Of a stretch of 64,000 nucleotides of DNA, positions 1 through 8,039 are shown in pieces. The translations under genes and the position numbers were made by a program. How positions within the stretch are numbered: position 1 is the first letter of the stretch; every line of letters begins with the position of its first letter. The notes beneath the pieces were generated by a model. It saw only the letters and a program-made list of their open reading frames with translations, searched no databases and was not told where the DNA came from. Source of the stretch: Nostoc sp. C052 (GTDB lineage Bacteria; Cyanobacteriota; Cyanobacteriia; Cyanobacteriales; Nostocaceae); the NCBI RefSeq assembly GCF_013393905.1, contig NZ_CP040272.1:6705501-6769500 (forward strand). Reading direction: 5' to 3'.

Positions 1-782
1 AAATATCGTAGTTGATAGGCTCTAGCCTTATTGCCCCATAGTTCTACAAACTCAGGATTATAGACTTGGGTTTTTACCAGAATTCGCTCCCAAGATTCAT
101 ACTGTTTGAGAATATTCGCCGATAAACCTCCCATATTGACGCGATAGAGAGTAAGAGCTTCGGGTATGCCTTCTATTTTCCAACTAGTTTGCAAAGCAAT
201 CCGCAGCCAACACTCAATATCTTCAGATTGACGAAAGCTGTCATCAAAGTAAAAATCTTCTACTTCTCCATAAAGATTGTCTTGAAACTTGATAGCTTGC
301 AAAACAGCCCGACGAATCACAACTGATGAGCCGTTACTGATGGGATTACGACAGAACAAATATTCTGGTCTAATGTCCGTCAATTTGGGCATCTGATAGA
401 TTCCTAAAGGCTTACCTTGGTCATCAATCAGACTAGAACGAGAAAAACTCACCCCAACTTCTGGCGATCGCTCAAAATGCTGCAAATGTTTTTCTAACTT
501 CTCCGGTAGCCAAAGATCATCGCTATCAACAAAAGCTAAATATTCACCTTGTGCGTGGCGAATTCCCGTATTTCTCGCCCCCGCTAATCCTCGATTCTGC
601 TGGTGGACAATCTTGATTCGAGAATCATGGAATTGCTTGCAGATATCAATACTTTTATCTGTAGAACCATCATCAACAATGATAATTTCAAAGTCATGAT
701 ATGTTTGCGCGACAACAGATTGCAGCGTTTTGGCAACAGAGCCTTCAGAATTGTAAACAGGAATAATTACAGACAGATACAT
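1..782 (-). CDS. Family 2 glycosyltransferase (3' end cut by window edge)
   Basis: Seen: reading leftward from an ATG at 782 there is an open frame to base 1 with no stop, so the C-terminus is missing. The N-terminus MYLSVIIPVYNSEGSVAKTL is the GT-A nucleotide-sugar binding strand. It is followed by IIVDDGSTD and, further on, FVDSDDLWLPEKL, which carries the metal-binding DxD. Family knowledge: GT2 enzymes move a sugar from a nucleotide-sugar to a growing glycan at the cytoplasmic membrane face. It lies 34 bases downstream of a second GT2 gene with the same layout (817-1977), and the pair looks like an old duplication. Donor and acceptor cannot be read from sequence. Inferred role: sugar addition to the exopolysaccharide repeat unit built by this locus. 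Confidence 0.88.
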   Translation of the reverse strand, partial: MYLSVIIPVYNSEGSVAKTLQSVVAQTYHDFEIIIVDDGSTDKSIDICKQFHDSRIKIVHQQNRGLAGARNTGIRHAQGEYLAFVDSDDLWLPEKLEKHLQHFERSPEVGVSFSRSSLIDDQGKPLGIYQMPKLTDIRPEYLFCRNPISNGSSVVIRRAVLQAIKFQDNLYGEVEDFYFDDSFRQSEDIECWLRIALQTSWKIEGIPEALTLYRVNMGGLSANILKQYESWERILVKTQVYNPEFVELWGNKARAYQLRY

Positions 783-813
783 AATTCGTAGTTCGTAATT
801 CGTAATTCGTAAT
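781..813. repeat. Short tandem heptamer repeat (AATTCGT type)
   Basis: Between the two GT2 genes the unit AATTCGT is repeated about four times, slightly degenerate. Such heptamer arrays (STRR) are typical of heterocystous cyanobacterial genomes. It overlaps the start codon of the left GT2 gene by two bases, so it forms that gene's leader and no ribosome-binding site is visible there. Confidence 0.75.
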
Positions 814-816
814 TAG

Positions 817-1977
817 TTATTGCAATTTCTCTTCCCCTGCTTCTTTTCTTCCCTCAACAGATAACTTTGTTAACCGAACTGTATTACCTTCTCTTCCTTC
901 GCGTACCTTGCGGTTCGTTAAAAAAATCCTCTCAATCACCAACGCCCCAAATACCGCCACCAAAGTGAATAAAGTACGCTGCGGCTGGTGAAAAAACAAC
1001 CGCCAATCTGAATCTAAAGCACGGGTGATAAAATCAACCCCTACCTTGGATGGTAATTTCAAACGAAAAGCACGTCGAGCGAGATAACGTAAATGTAGAG
1101 CCTGAGCTAAAGCAAAATGCTGTTCAACAAGTTTAGGTGCATAAATTCTCGCTTTATCTACCAGTTGATTCCAACCAGCTTCCATATAGTACAAGTTGGA
1201 AGAAAGCCCACTAGAACTTGTGCGATATCGAGTTAAGACTTGGTTGATACCTGCGATTTGCCAATCAGTGGTACAACTAACCCTGAGTAGCCATTCCAAA
1301 TCTTCGGAATAGCTCATATATGGGCAAAAGCCCCCCACTTGACTAAAAACTTCTTTGCGGATAACCCAATTAGAAGTAGTAGTTGTAGGGTTTTCTGAGA
1401 GGAAAGATTCTGGTTTTAAGTCGGTTAAACGAGAACTAGTAGTCTGCCAACCCAAAAATGCTAGGTGAGGTCTGGGGAAAGGGGAAAGGGGAAAGGGTAA
1501 GGGATTTAAAACCTTTCCCCCTTCTTCCTTACCCTTTACCCCGCCAAGTTCACTTGGCGAACTACTAGATACTTGCCTAGTTAGTTCACCAGTTTGATCG
1601 AGTATTTCGACTTGAGCAAAGCTGACCCCTAAACCGGGGTTGGATTGGAAATGTTGCAGATGTTGGTGGAGTTTATTAGGTAGCCACTGATCATCTGCAT
1701 CAAGAAAGGCAATAATTTTACCCCTACTGCTAGCTATACCCTGATTACGAGCAGCAGAAACCCCCTGATTGGTCTGGTTAATTAGATGGATGCGATCGCT
1801 CTTTTTTTGATGTTCTCTGACAATCTCCACGGTGTCATCCGTAGAACCATCATTAATTATCAGTAATTCCCAATTCATATAGGTTTGCTGTTGCACAGAA
1901 GCGATCGCTGCTGGTAAAAATTTAGCAGCGTTATAAGCGGGAATGATCGCCGATACCATTATGTTCGTGTTGCTCAT
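817..1977 (-). CDS. Family 2 glycosyltransferase carrying an in-frame MITE
   Basis: The start is set at the ATG at 1977, whose ATGA overlaps the stop of the upstream flippase gene. The longer open frame to 2232 runs into that gene and is rejected. Product: about 386 residues. The N-terminus (MVSAIIPAYNAAKFLPAAI), LIINDGSTDDTVEIV and FLDADDQWLPNKL are the GT2 fold and DxD site. Residues about 137-180 are coded by a repeat element (1437-1567) that is in frame and absent from the sister GT2 at 1-782. The last ~30 residues, rich in R, K, E and G, are coded by another repeat-like stretch (about 820-930). Function: sugar transfer in exopolysaccharide synthesis, specificity unknown. Whether the enzyme tolerates the insert is not known; the frame stays open and the conserved parts are intact. 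Confidence 0.85.
   Translation of the reverse strand: MSNTNIMVSAIIPAYNAAKFLPAAIASVQQQTYMNWELLIINDGSTDDTVEIVREHQKKSDRIHLINQTNQGVSAARNQGIASSRGKIIAFLDADDQWLPNKLHQHLQHFQSNPGLGVSFAQVEILDQTGELTRQVSSSSPSELGGVKGKEEGGKVLNPLPFPLSPFPRPHLAFLGWQTTSSRLTDLKPESFLSENPTTTTSNWVIRKEVFSQVGGFCPYMSYSEDLEWLLRVSCTTDWQIAGINQVLTRYRTSSSGLSSNLYYMEAGWNQLVDKARIYAPKLVEQHFALAQALHLRYLARRAFRLKLPSKVGVDFITRALDSDWRLFFHQPQRTLFTLVAVFGALVIERIFLTNRKVREGREGNTVRLTKLSVEGRKEAGEEKLQ
1437..1567. mobile_element. MITE copy inside a glycosyltransferase gene
   Basis: The ends TAGTAGTCTGCCAA and TTGGCGAACTACTA are imperfect inverted repeats of each other, both bounded by TA (CTAG on both sides). Net added length is 129 bases, which is 43 codons. 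The middle is a purine/pyrimidine-rich stretch of GGGGAAA units. A second copy with the same ends lies at 10964-11110. No transposase is encoded, so this is a non-autonomous element; the TA flanks are compatible with mobilisation by an IS630/Tc1-type enzyme (inference). Confidence 0.82.
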
Positions 1978-3251
1978 CCCTTCACCTCTTGTAAAAATTT
2001 TGGTAAAATCTGCCGAGTAGCCCAAATGGTATACAAAGGTTGCAAAGTTAGGTGAGTTGCCATAACTGCGATCGCAGCTCCTAAAATACCCCATTGTGTT
2101 CCTAGCCAAATAGCGGTTGCCAGAAACCCAGTAAACAGGAGATTCCAGCGCAATTCGATTTGCGGTTGACCAAAAGCGCGGAACATTAAGGAAGCTGCAT
2201 CGGCAAAGGGACGAGATAAAGCCGAGCAACAAATCACAATCAAGATAGAAACGGCTCCCTGTTCAACCCATTTATGCCCAAATATTAAAGGAACATAGAA
2301 GGGGGCTAAACTAGATTGCAATACTACCAATGGCACGATCATTAAGGCTATTTTACGCAGACTTTGCATATATCGCTCGGTAAACAATATTACCTGAGAG
2401 TTGAGATCGCATAGATCAGAGAATAATGATACTCTGATAGCATTTATTACACTCAAGCTCAGTCCTAATCCGGCATTAAATGCAAAATAATATACTCCCA
2501 AAGCTTGAACACTTAGAAATCGACCAATCAATAGATAATCCACGTTTTCCCGAAAGATGCTGAGTAACTCAATTCCCAGAACGCGGGAGGCAAAAGAGGT
2601 AATTTGTCTGCTTTTGGCAAAAGTCAAAGATTGAGTCATCCGCCAAGGTTGATATTTAAACGTGAGAATAATCCAGATGGGAGCTACCAAAAACTTAGGT
2701 AAAACGATCGCCCACATTCCCATTCCCGATAGGGCAAAGATTGCCGTCAAAAGGTTATCAGTAGATACTTGCACCGAAGTGATTAAGGCCAGGATGTTGA
2801 GGCGATTTTCCCTTCTGATTAAGGCTGTTTGCACCATCGCTAGGGGATAGATTAAGTAGGTGATGGCGATTAAACAGATCGGGAGGATGAGATGGGAATT
2901 ATTGTAGAATTGAGCGATCGCTAATGATGCTAGACATTGAACGGTAAATAAAACACCAGCAATCAACCAGTTCAACCCGTAAGCAGTACGGCATAACTCC
3001 TCTATCTCTGAAGCATCCGCTTGAACTATTTTGTCTGCAATACCGTTGCGGGTAAAAACGCGAATAAATTCGTTAGTCATTAATACAATGGCTGCGAGTC
3101 CATAGTCTTCGGCACTGAGAAACCGAGCTAAAATTACAGTGGTGACGAGTCTAAACACTCGGATAACCAATTCCGCCGCCCCCATCCAGCCAATATTACG
3201 AATAAAGCGGTCTTGAAACAGACGTTTCTGTAGAGTTTTTATCCAGTTCAT
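1974..3251 (-). CDS. Polysaccharide flippase (Wzx-like, MOP superfamily)
   Basis: A 425-residue very hydrophobic protein with about 12 predicted membrane segments. The N-terminus has the basic, amphipathic start (IGWMGAAELVIRVFRLVTTV) and the ARFLSAEDYGLAAIVLM segment that is characteristic of RfbX/Wzx-type flippases. Family knowledge: it turns lipid-linked repeat units from the cytoplasmic to the periplasmic face. The start ATG at 3251 overlaps the preceding gene's TGA, and the stop overlaps the next gene's ATG, so translation is coupled on both sides. With the Wza-, Wzc- and Wzy-like genes at 6969-10712 it completes a Wzx/Wzy set. Confidence 0.87.
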   Translation of the reverse strand: MNWIKTLQKRLFQDRFIRNIGWMGAAELVIRVFRLVTTVILARFLSAEDYGLAAIVLMTNEFIRVFTRNGIADKIVQADASEIEELCRTAYGLNWLIAGVLFTVQCLASLAIAQFYNNSHLILPICLIAITYLIYPLAMVQTALIRRENRLNILALITSVQVSTDNLLTAIFALSGMGMWAIVLPKFLVAPIWIILTFKYQPWRMTQSLTFAKSRQITSFASRVLGIELLSIFRENVDYLLIGRFLSVQALGVYYFAFNAGLGLSLSVINAIRVSLFSDLCDLNSQVILFTERYMQSLRKIALMIVPLVVLQSSLAPFYVPLIFGHKWVEQGAVSILIVICCSALSRPFADAASLMFRAFGQPQIELRWNLLFTGFLATAIWLGTQWGILGAAIAVMATHLTLQPLYTIWATRQILPKFLQEVKG

Positions 3252-4234
3252 TTAAACTCCCTCAATACCTGTTCCCAAGCATTCACATAATCATCCCAGG
3301 CGTGTATCGCGCTTAATCTGCCTTGTTGTCCCCACGATTGCCGTTGTTCAGGGGAGGCATTAATCATTTGCCAAATTCCATCTGTCAAGTTTTGGCAACT
3401 ATCTGGCTGAAACTCAATACCACAATTCTTTGCCTGTTCAGTCAGACCATCAACATCACTCACCAATACTGGTCTAGCTGCCGCACGAGCTTCTAAACAA
3501 ACATTACCCCAAGGTTCCCAGCGTGAAGGTATAACAACAGCATCACAACGACTTAAAAACTCAGGTACATCATCAATTTTTCCCAGAAAGCGGATATGAG
3601 GATGATTTTGAGCCAAAGCCTTGAGGTTTTGTTCGTTCGGCCCCTGCCCTCCTAAGAGCAACTGTACAGAACCAACAGGCAACAATTGTACTGCTTCAAT
3701 CAAGCGATCGAACCCTTTTTGATGGGTAAAACGACCATAGGCGGCTAAGGTAAACAGTTTTTCAGGCTCCGCTTTTGTCGGTACTTGAAAAAATGGATCT
3801 AAATTTCGGCTGGAGCAAATTAACCGCACCTTTTCAGATGCAACTAATCGATTGGACTGCATCCACTGCTGTTGTCCTTGGGAGATAGACACAACCCGAT
3901 CCATTAGCCTATAGTTCAGGCGCAACATGGCGCGAAACCGCCAAGAAGATGGAACTTGATGCTGTTCAAACCCCGCGCTGTAGTGATGTTCTACCAGTAT
4001 CCGAGCTTTTGCCTTCAAGGTTAATAACTCTGGAATGCCCTTCCAAGATGAGGCTCGATGTAATACCAGTAAATCAGGTTGCCAAGTTTTGAGAGTAGCT
4101 TTAGCCTGATCTTGAGTCACTAACTGAAACTCTACCCAAGATGCCAACCGTGTCTGCGCTAGGCTGGCAAGGGTGGCACGAATCCCACCAGTCCATCCCA
4201 TGCCATGAGAACTAAGTATATGCAGCACTTTCAT
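3248..4234 (-). CDS. Family 4 glycosyltransferase
   Basis: The start is placed at the ATG at 4234 (MKVLHILSSHGMGWTGGI), which overlaps the previous TGA as ATGA; the longer frame to 4327 would run into that gene. About 328 residues of GT-B fold: N-terminal glycine-rich acceptor lobe, then LAAYGRFTHQKGFDRLIEAV and the donor-binding EPWGNVCLEARAAARPVLVS with the E-x7-E pattern near the C-terminus. It is a retaining GT4 (RfaB/WecB-like) enzyme of the exopolysaccharide operon; sugar specificity unknown. Confidence 0.87.
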   Translation of the reverse strand: MKVLHILSSHGMGWTGGIRATLASLAQTRLASWVEFQLVTQDQAKATLKTWQPDLLVLHRASSWKGIPELLTLKAKARILVEHHYSAGFEQHQVPSSWRFRAMLRLNYRLMDRVVSISQGQQQWMQSNRLVASEKVRLICSSRNLDPFFQVPTKAEPEKLFTLAAYGRFTHQKGFDRLIEAVQLLPVGSVQLLLGGQGPNEQNLKALAQNHPHIRFLGKIDDVPEFLSRCDAVVIPSRWEPWGNVCLEARAAARPVLVSDVDGLTEQAKNCGIEFQPDSCQNLTDGIWQMINASPEQRQSWGQQGRLSAIHAWDDYVNAWEQVLREFK

Positions 4235-5409
4235 GAGGCAAAAACCTGCAACGATTGTTGAGTTGCAGTCTGGGATAGAATGCGTTCTTGATAGGTTTGG
4301 GCGATGATCTTGGCGTGGGCTGACCAAGTATATTTTTTGACTTGCCGTAAACGCAGGGATAATTCTGGCGCGGCTTCTAGGTGATTTAGCAAATGGCTGA
4401 TGGTTTTAGCCCAGGCATCCGGGTTGCCAACAGGACAGTAGACAGCAGCATTACTCCCTACTTCCCGCAGTACGGGAATATCGCTAACGACAGCTACACT
4501 GCCACAAGCTAAGGCTTCAATCAACGGCATTCCAAAGCCTTCGGCTTCACTGGTCATTAGTACTATTGCTGCTTGCTGATAAAGTTCTACTAGATCCTTC
4601 TGCTCTAATTGTGAGAATAATCGGATACCATGACGAATTCCCAATCGATCAATTCGCGTTTGCATATCGGGTTCCCATTCTGGCCCGACCCTAACCAGCA
4701 GTAATTCTGGGTGATGATACCGTAGACGCGCATAGGTTTCTAGTAAAACATCCAACCGTTTGCGTTTGAGATTGCCACTGATATTTAAGAGAAAAGGGCG
4801 ATCGCCTATTTGCTGCTGAATGCGATCTGTCAGGTTGGAGTTGGCATCACCAGGGGAAAATTCGGGAGCAATTCCCAGAGGAACCTGAACTAGTTTGTCA
4901 GGGGTGATAAGTTGATAGTGGAGAATTTCATCCCGAACAGATTGAGTTGTGTAAAACACCACCGCAGCTTTACGAAACCCATTCAAGGCATAGCGTTGTA
5001 TGGTGTTATAACGGAGCGATCGCGGATATTTATCCGGTTGTAAGATGGAGCGAAATACATCTAAATCATGACAGAATACTCCTGTGCGTTCTGGGGGTAA
5101 TATATGCACCAGTGAGGCATAGCTCTGATCGCAGATGTGAAAAAGATTAAACTGAGAAACTTGGGATTTGAGATGTCGGGGATAATCCCAAAAACGGTTC
5201 AACATTTTGTCAGTCTCTAAGGCAAGGCGCATTTTACCCAGGCGAGGTAACTGCCGCAATCGATAACTATAGTCTGGTTGAATACGGGTAGTTGCTAAAT
5301 GGGGATGCTCTGCACAGAGAGAATCGTAGAGACGATCTCCGCAAACTAGCATACTAGGAGAAGCTTCAGCACGAAAGTTGCTAACCAAAGCTAGACGTAA
5401 GCTATTCAT
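4231..5409 (-). CDS. Family 4 glycosyltransferase
   Basis: A 392-residue GT-B glycosyltransferase. It carries FLLNISGNLKRKRLDVLLET at the start of the C-terminal lobe and MTSEAEGFGMPLIEALACGS with the donor-binding E-x7-E. The N-terminal lobe is longer than in the neighbouring GT4 gene and contains FHICDQSYA, resembling mannosyltransferases that work on capsular or O-antigen chains. It starts 4 bases after the pyruvyl transferase stop and its own stop overlaps the next start, so it is part of one transcript. Exact donor is not readable. Confidence 0.86.
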   Translation of the reverse strand: MNSLRLALVSNFRAEASPSMLVCGDRLYDSLCAEHPHLATTRIQPDYSYRLRQLPRLGKMRLALETDKMLNRFWDYPRHLKSQVSQFNLFHICDQSYASLVHILPPERTGVFCHDLDVFRSILQPDKYPRSLRYNTIQRYALNGFRKAAVVFYTTQSVRDEILHYQLITPDKLVQVPLGIAPEFSPGDANSNLTDRIQQQIGDRPFLLNISGNLKRKRLDVLLETYARLRYHHPELLLVRVGPEWEPDMQTRIDRLGIRHGIRLFSQLEQKDLVELYQQAAIVLMTSEAEGFGMPLIEALACGSVAVVSDIPVLREVGSNAAVYCPVGNPDAWAKTISHLLNHLEAAPELSLRLRQVKKYTWSAHAKIIAQTYQERILSQTATQQSLQVFAS

Positions 5410-5413
5410 GAAA

Positions 5414-6472
5414 TTATCCTTTTATTTGTTGTAAGCATTGATTAAAGTTTTGCTGCACCCGAGTCCGAATTGCAGCATGATCAAATGTTTGCTCAGAGGT
5501 ACGAGCGATCGCATCTATATAAGCATCCACATCAAATTGCTCTAAACTGCATCCAGGGATTCCCAGTCGTTGGCTTAAGTCTCGGCCTTTGTTGGAGTAG
5601 TAGAGATTAAAGGGAATTTTTCCACTGGCTAAGGCTAAGACGGCTGTGTGATAACGGATGGCGACAATCACAGCAGAAATACTCAGTGCGCCCATCACCA
5701 ATTCCCATTTAGCTAGGTCACTGCTCACCGTAAAGGGATTAAATATCTTCAGTTGTGGTACTTGCTGAAAAATTTCTTCTGCTACGGCTAAATCATTATC
5801 TGCACCGTAGGCTTGAGACTGAATCAGCAATACAGGTTGATATTGACGTTCTAATAGCTGGCGGCACAGGTTAACCAATTGACGTTGAAATTGCTGATTG
5901 TCATGGCTATACATCGAATCAAAGGCTCGCAGCGAAATTAATGCTGCCTTCTCTGGGATGATTTCTAAAGCCTGAAATACCTGTTTTGCCTCTGCTTGTC
6001 CTTGAGAACTGACCGAGAGACTGAAAGCTGTATCAAAGGAAAGAATTGCTTTGACTCCCGCTTGAGTTAAGCGTTTGTGACTTTCCACATCCCGAACACA
6101 GACGGCAGCCAACCGTCGCAAAGAACACGCCAAAGCCTCAAAACTGAAGCCATGACACGATCGCGGAATTGATTGCCCAAAAAGAATTGTTTGACGAGGC
6201 GATCGCTTTAACTCCAGCAAATTCCGAATGAAAGCTTTTGTAATCAAACCTTCACGAGCATTATTGAAAATATCGCCGCCTACACTGATATAGGCATCAC
6301 AATGCCCAATCTCAGGCAAAATCTGCAAGCCGGGTATATACTCCGGTTGGGCATCTTGAAATTGTGCTACAACTTTGGCCTCAGATGCTAAAGCAGTCAG
6401 AGCGCTATAAATTGCGGCATCACCAATATTTAAAGTTGAATAGGTGTTGACCAGACCAATGGTGAGTCCCAT
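5414..6472 (-). CDS. Polysaccharide pyruvyl transferase family protein
   Basis: 352 residues. The N-terminus GLVNTYSTLNIGDAAIYSAL is the family's N-x-G-D-x-A-I motif, followed by AYISVGGDIFNN and ILFGQSIP. The C-terminal half has VAIRYHTAVLALASGKIPF, the family's R-x-H-x-x-x-x-A region. Known relatives (CsaB, WcaK) add ketal pyruvate from phosphoenolpyruvate to sugars, which gives the polymer negative charge. It is the first gene of the leftward exopolysaccharide operon; 496 bases separate it from the divergent export genes. Confidence 0.85.
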   Translation of the reverse strand: MGLTIGLVNTYSTLNIGDAAIYSALTALASEAKVVAQFQDAQPEYIPGLQILPEIGHCDAYISVGGDIFNNAREGLITKAFIRNLLELKRSPRQTILFGQSIPRSCHGFSFEALACSLRRLAAVCVRDVESHKRLTQAGVKAILSFDTAFSLSVSSQGQAEAKQVFQALEIIPEKAALISLRAFDSMYSHDNQQFQRQLVNLCRQLLERQYQPVLLIQSQAYGADNDLAVAEEIFQQVPQLKIFNPFTVSSDLAKWELVMGALSISAVIVAIRYHTAVLALASGKIPFNLYYSNKGRDLSQRLGIPGCSLEQFDVDAYIDAIARTSEQTFDHAAIRTRVQQNFNQCLQQIKG

Positions 6473-6968
6473 GTTTGATTTACAGAATGATGAGTCCCAT
6501 AGTTAATTGACTGGTAGATGCAAAAGACTTCCTTAGGCAGCAAACGGCTGATCTAAAATTAGGTGCATGATGCTGATAACTGATGTATTAAACTTATAAC
6601 TCTTCTTTTTAGATATTGACAAGTTTTAGTATAATTTTTTGCATTTTTTTAGAAAATACTCAATTAATTAACTTAGCGTAGAATTACATAGTTACAATTT
6701 TTATCTTAGCGGTTTTACTTGAAAATACCTAACTTTAGCTATAAATAAATAGACGTAATCGCAAGCTGTAACTATTTATTAGCAAGGTTTTTCAGATTTT
6801 GTATTGTGGCAAACCTATATTCTTTCTCACTAGATTTTTTCTATTTAATTATTAGTTAAATTAATCTCAAATTATTCTGATTGGAGAATGACATGATGAA
6901 AAAATAAGTATACATTAGCACTAGCTCACAGTCAGATTTTTTGTAAGTGATATCTCGTAAAATTTAAT
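6473..6968. promoter_or_regulatory. Divergent promoter region between two exopolysaccharide operons
   Basis: About 500 AT-rich bases without a credible gene lie between the leftward glycosyltransferase operon and the rightward export operon, so both promoters should be here. There are runs of TTTTTT and several TAATTT-like boxes, but I cannot assign a definite -10/-35 pair or an operator. Confidence 0.5.
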
Positions 6969-8039
6969 ATGGATTACTACATAAACACAAAAAATACATT
7001 TAGGATGCTAACGCTCAAACTTCTGATTTTTAATAGCATACTTGCAACTTTGAGTTTGGCAACACCCTGTTTGGCTTTACCTTTATCTCCAGGCGATCGC
7101 GTCAAGGTGAATATTCCCGAAGGAGAAGAGTTCAATGGGATTTTTGAAGTTAACTTAAACGGCGACTTGGAAATTCCTTATATATCCCCTTTGCCCGTTC
7201 TTGGTTTAGAACCAGAGGAAGTTCAAAATAATCTGACGACAGTTTTGATTGATGGCGCTTTTTTCCAGCCCTCTTTTCTGCGTGTGAATATTAGCGTTGT
7301 GCAGTGGGCCCCGATTGTGGTCTTTGTCAGTGGGGCAACATTTTTACCAGGACGGGTATTTATTAATGAACTCTCCCCCGGAGAAAAAACCCAGCCTCCT
7401 GTTCCTGTAGCTGGACAATATCCGCCGAACCGCTACTTGGCAGCAGCTATTCGTGATGCTGGTGGAGTCACACCCACAGCCGATATTAAAAATGTGCAGT
7501 TAATTCGTAACAGAGAAACTCGCATTATTAACATGTCTGGTGTATTGACAGGTGAACCTTTTGAAGATGTGGCACTAATCGCTGGCGATCGCATAATCGT
7601 CCCAGATTCCGGCACAATGCACAATGACCTCGTGCGTCCCTCACAAATTACGCCTACTGGGGTAAAAGTCTTCCTCTCTAATCTGACTCAACCATCTACA
7701 AGCAACGCTAGTTCTGGTGTTGGTCGTGATGCTACATCATTTCCTTACGGCGCTCGTTTTTCTCAAGCGGTAGTTGCAGCTAACTGTGCAGGAGGGACAC
7801 GCGGTACAAATGCTGGCAGAAAGGCTGTTTTGGCGACTACGGAACAATTGACGGGCAAAACTACTTATATCGAGCGTAACGTTAACGATATTCTCATGCA
7901 TTCTACTAACGATACCAACAACCCCTTCTTAAAGGCGAATGATAGTGTGGTTTGCTATGACTCAAAAGTTGTGCAATTCCGGGATATCATCCAAACCATC
8001 TTAGCCCCTATCCCTATTTTGCGAGACTTGTTAAAATGA
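6969..8039 (+). CDS. Polysaccharide export protein (Wza/OPX-like, SLBB domain)
   Basis: 356 residues. The signal peptide is best read from the internal methionine at 7005 (MLTLKLLIFNSILATLSL, cleavage near CLA-LPL), so the true start may be 7005 rather than 6969; neither has a clear Shine-Dalgarno. The mature protein begins LSPGDRVKVNIPEG, the poly-export domain, then NLNGDLEIPYISPLPVLGL. An SLBB-like region follows (VSGATFLPGRVFIN, AAAIRDAGGV). Family knowledge: an outer-membrane channel for capsule or exopolysaccharide. The stop overlaps the next gene's ATG (ATGA). Confidence 0.85.
   Translation: MDYYINTKNTFRMLTLKLLIFNSILATLSLATPCLALPLSPGDRVKVNIPEGEEFNGIFEVNLNGDLEIPYISPLPVLGLEPEEVQNNLTTVLIDGAFFQPSFLRVNISVVQWAPIVVFVSGATFLPGRVFINELSPGEKTQPPVPVAGQYPPNRYLAAAIRDAGGVTPTADIKNVQLIRNRETRIINMSGVLTGEPFEDVALIAGDRIIVPDSGTMHNDLVRPSQITPTGVKVFLSNLTQPSTSNASSGVGRDATSFPYGARFSQAVVAANCAGGTRGTNAGRKAVLATTEQLTGKTTYIERNVNDILMHSTNDTNNPFLKANDSVVCYDSKVVQFRDIIQTILAPIPILRDLLK

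Noticed and set aside
817..2232. Long open frame starting inside the flippase gene
   Set aside because: The first ~85 codons overlap the flippase in another frame and look random; the ATGA overlap at 1977 and the GT2 start motif set the real start.
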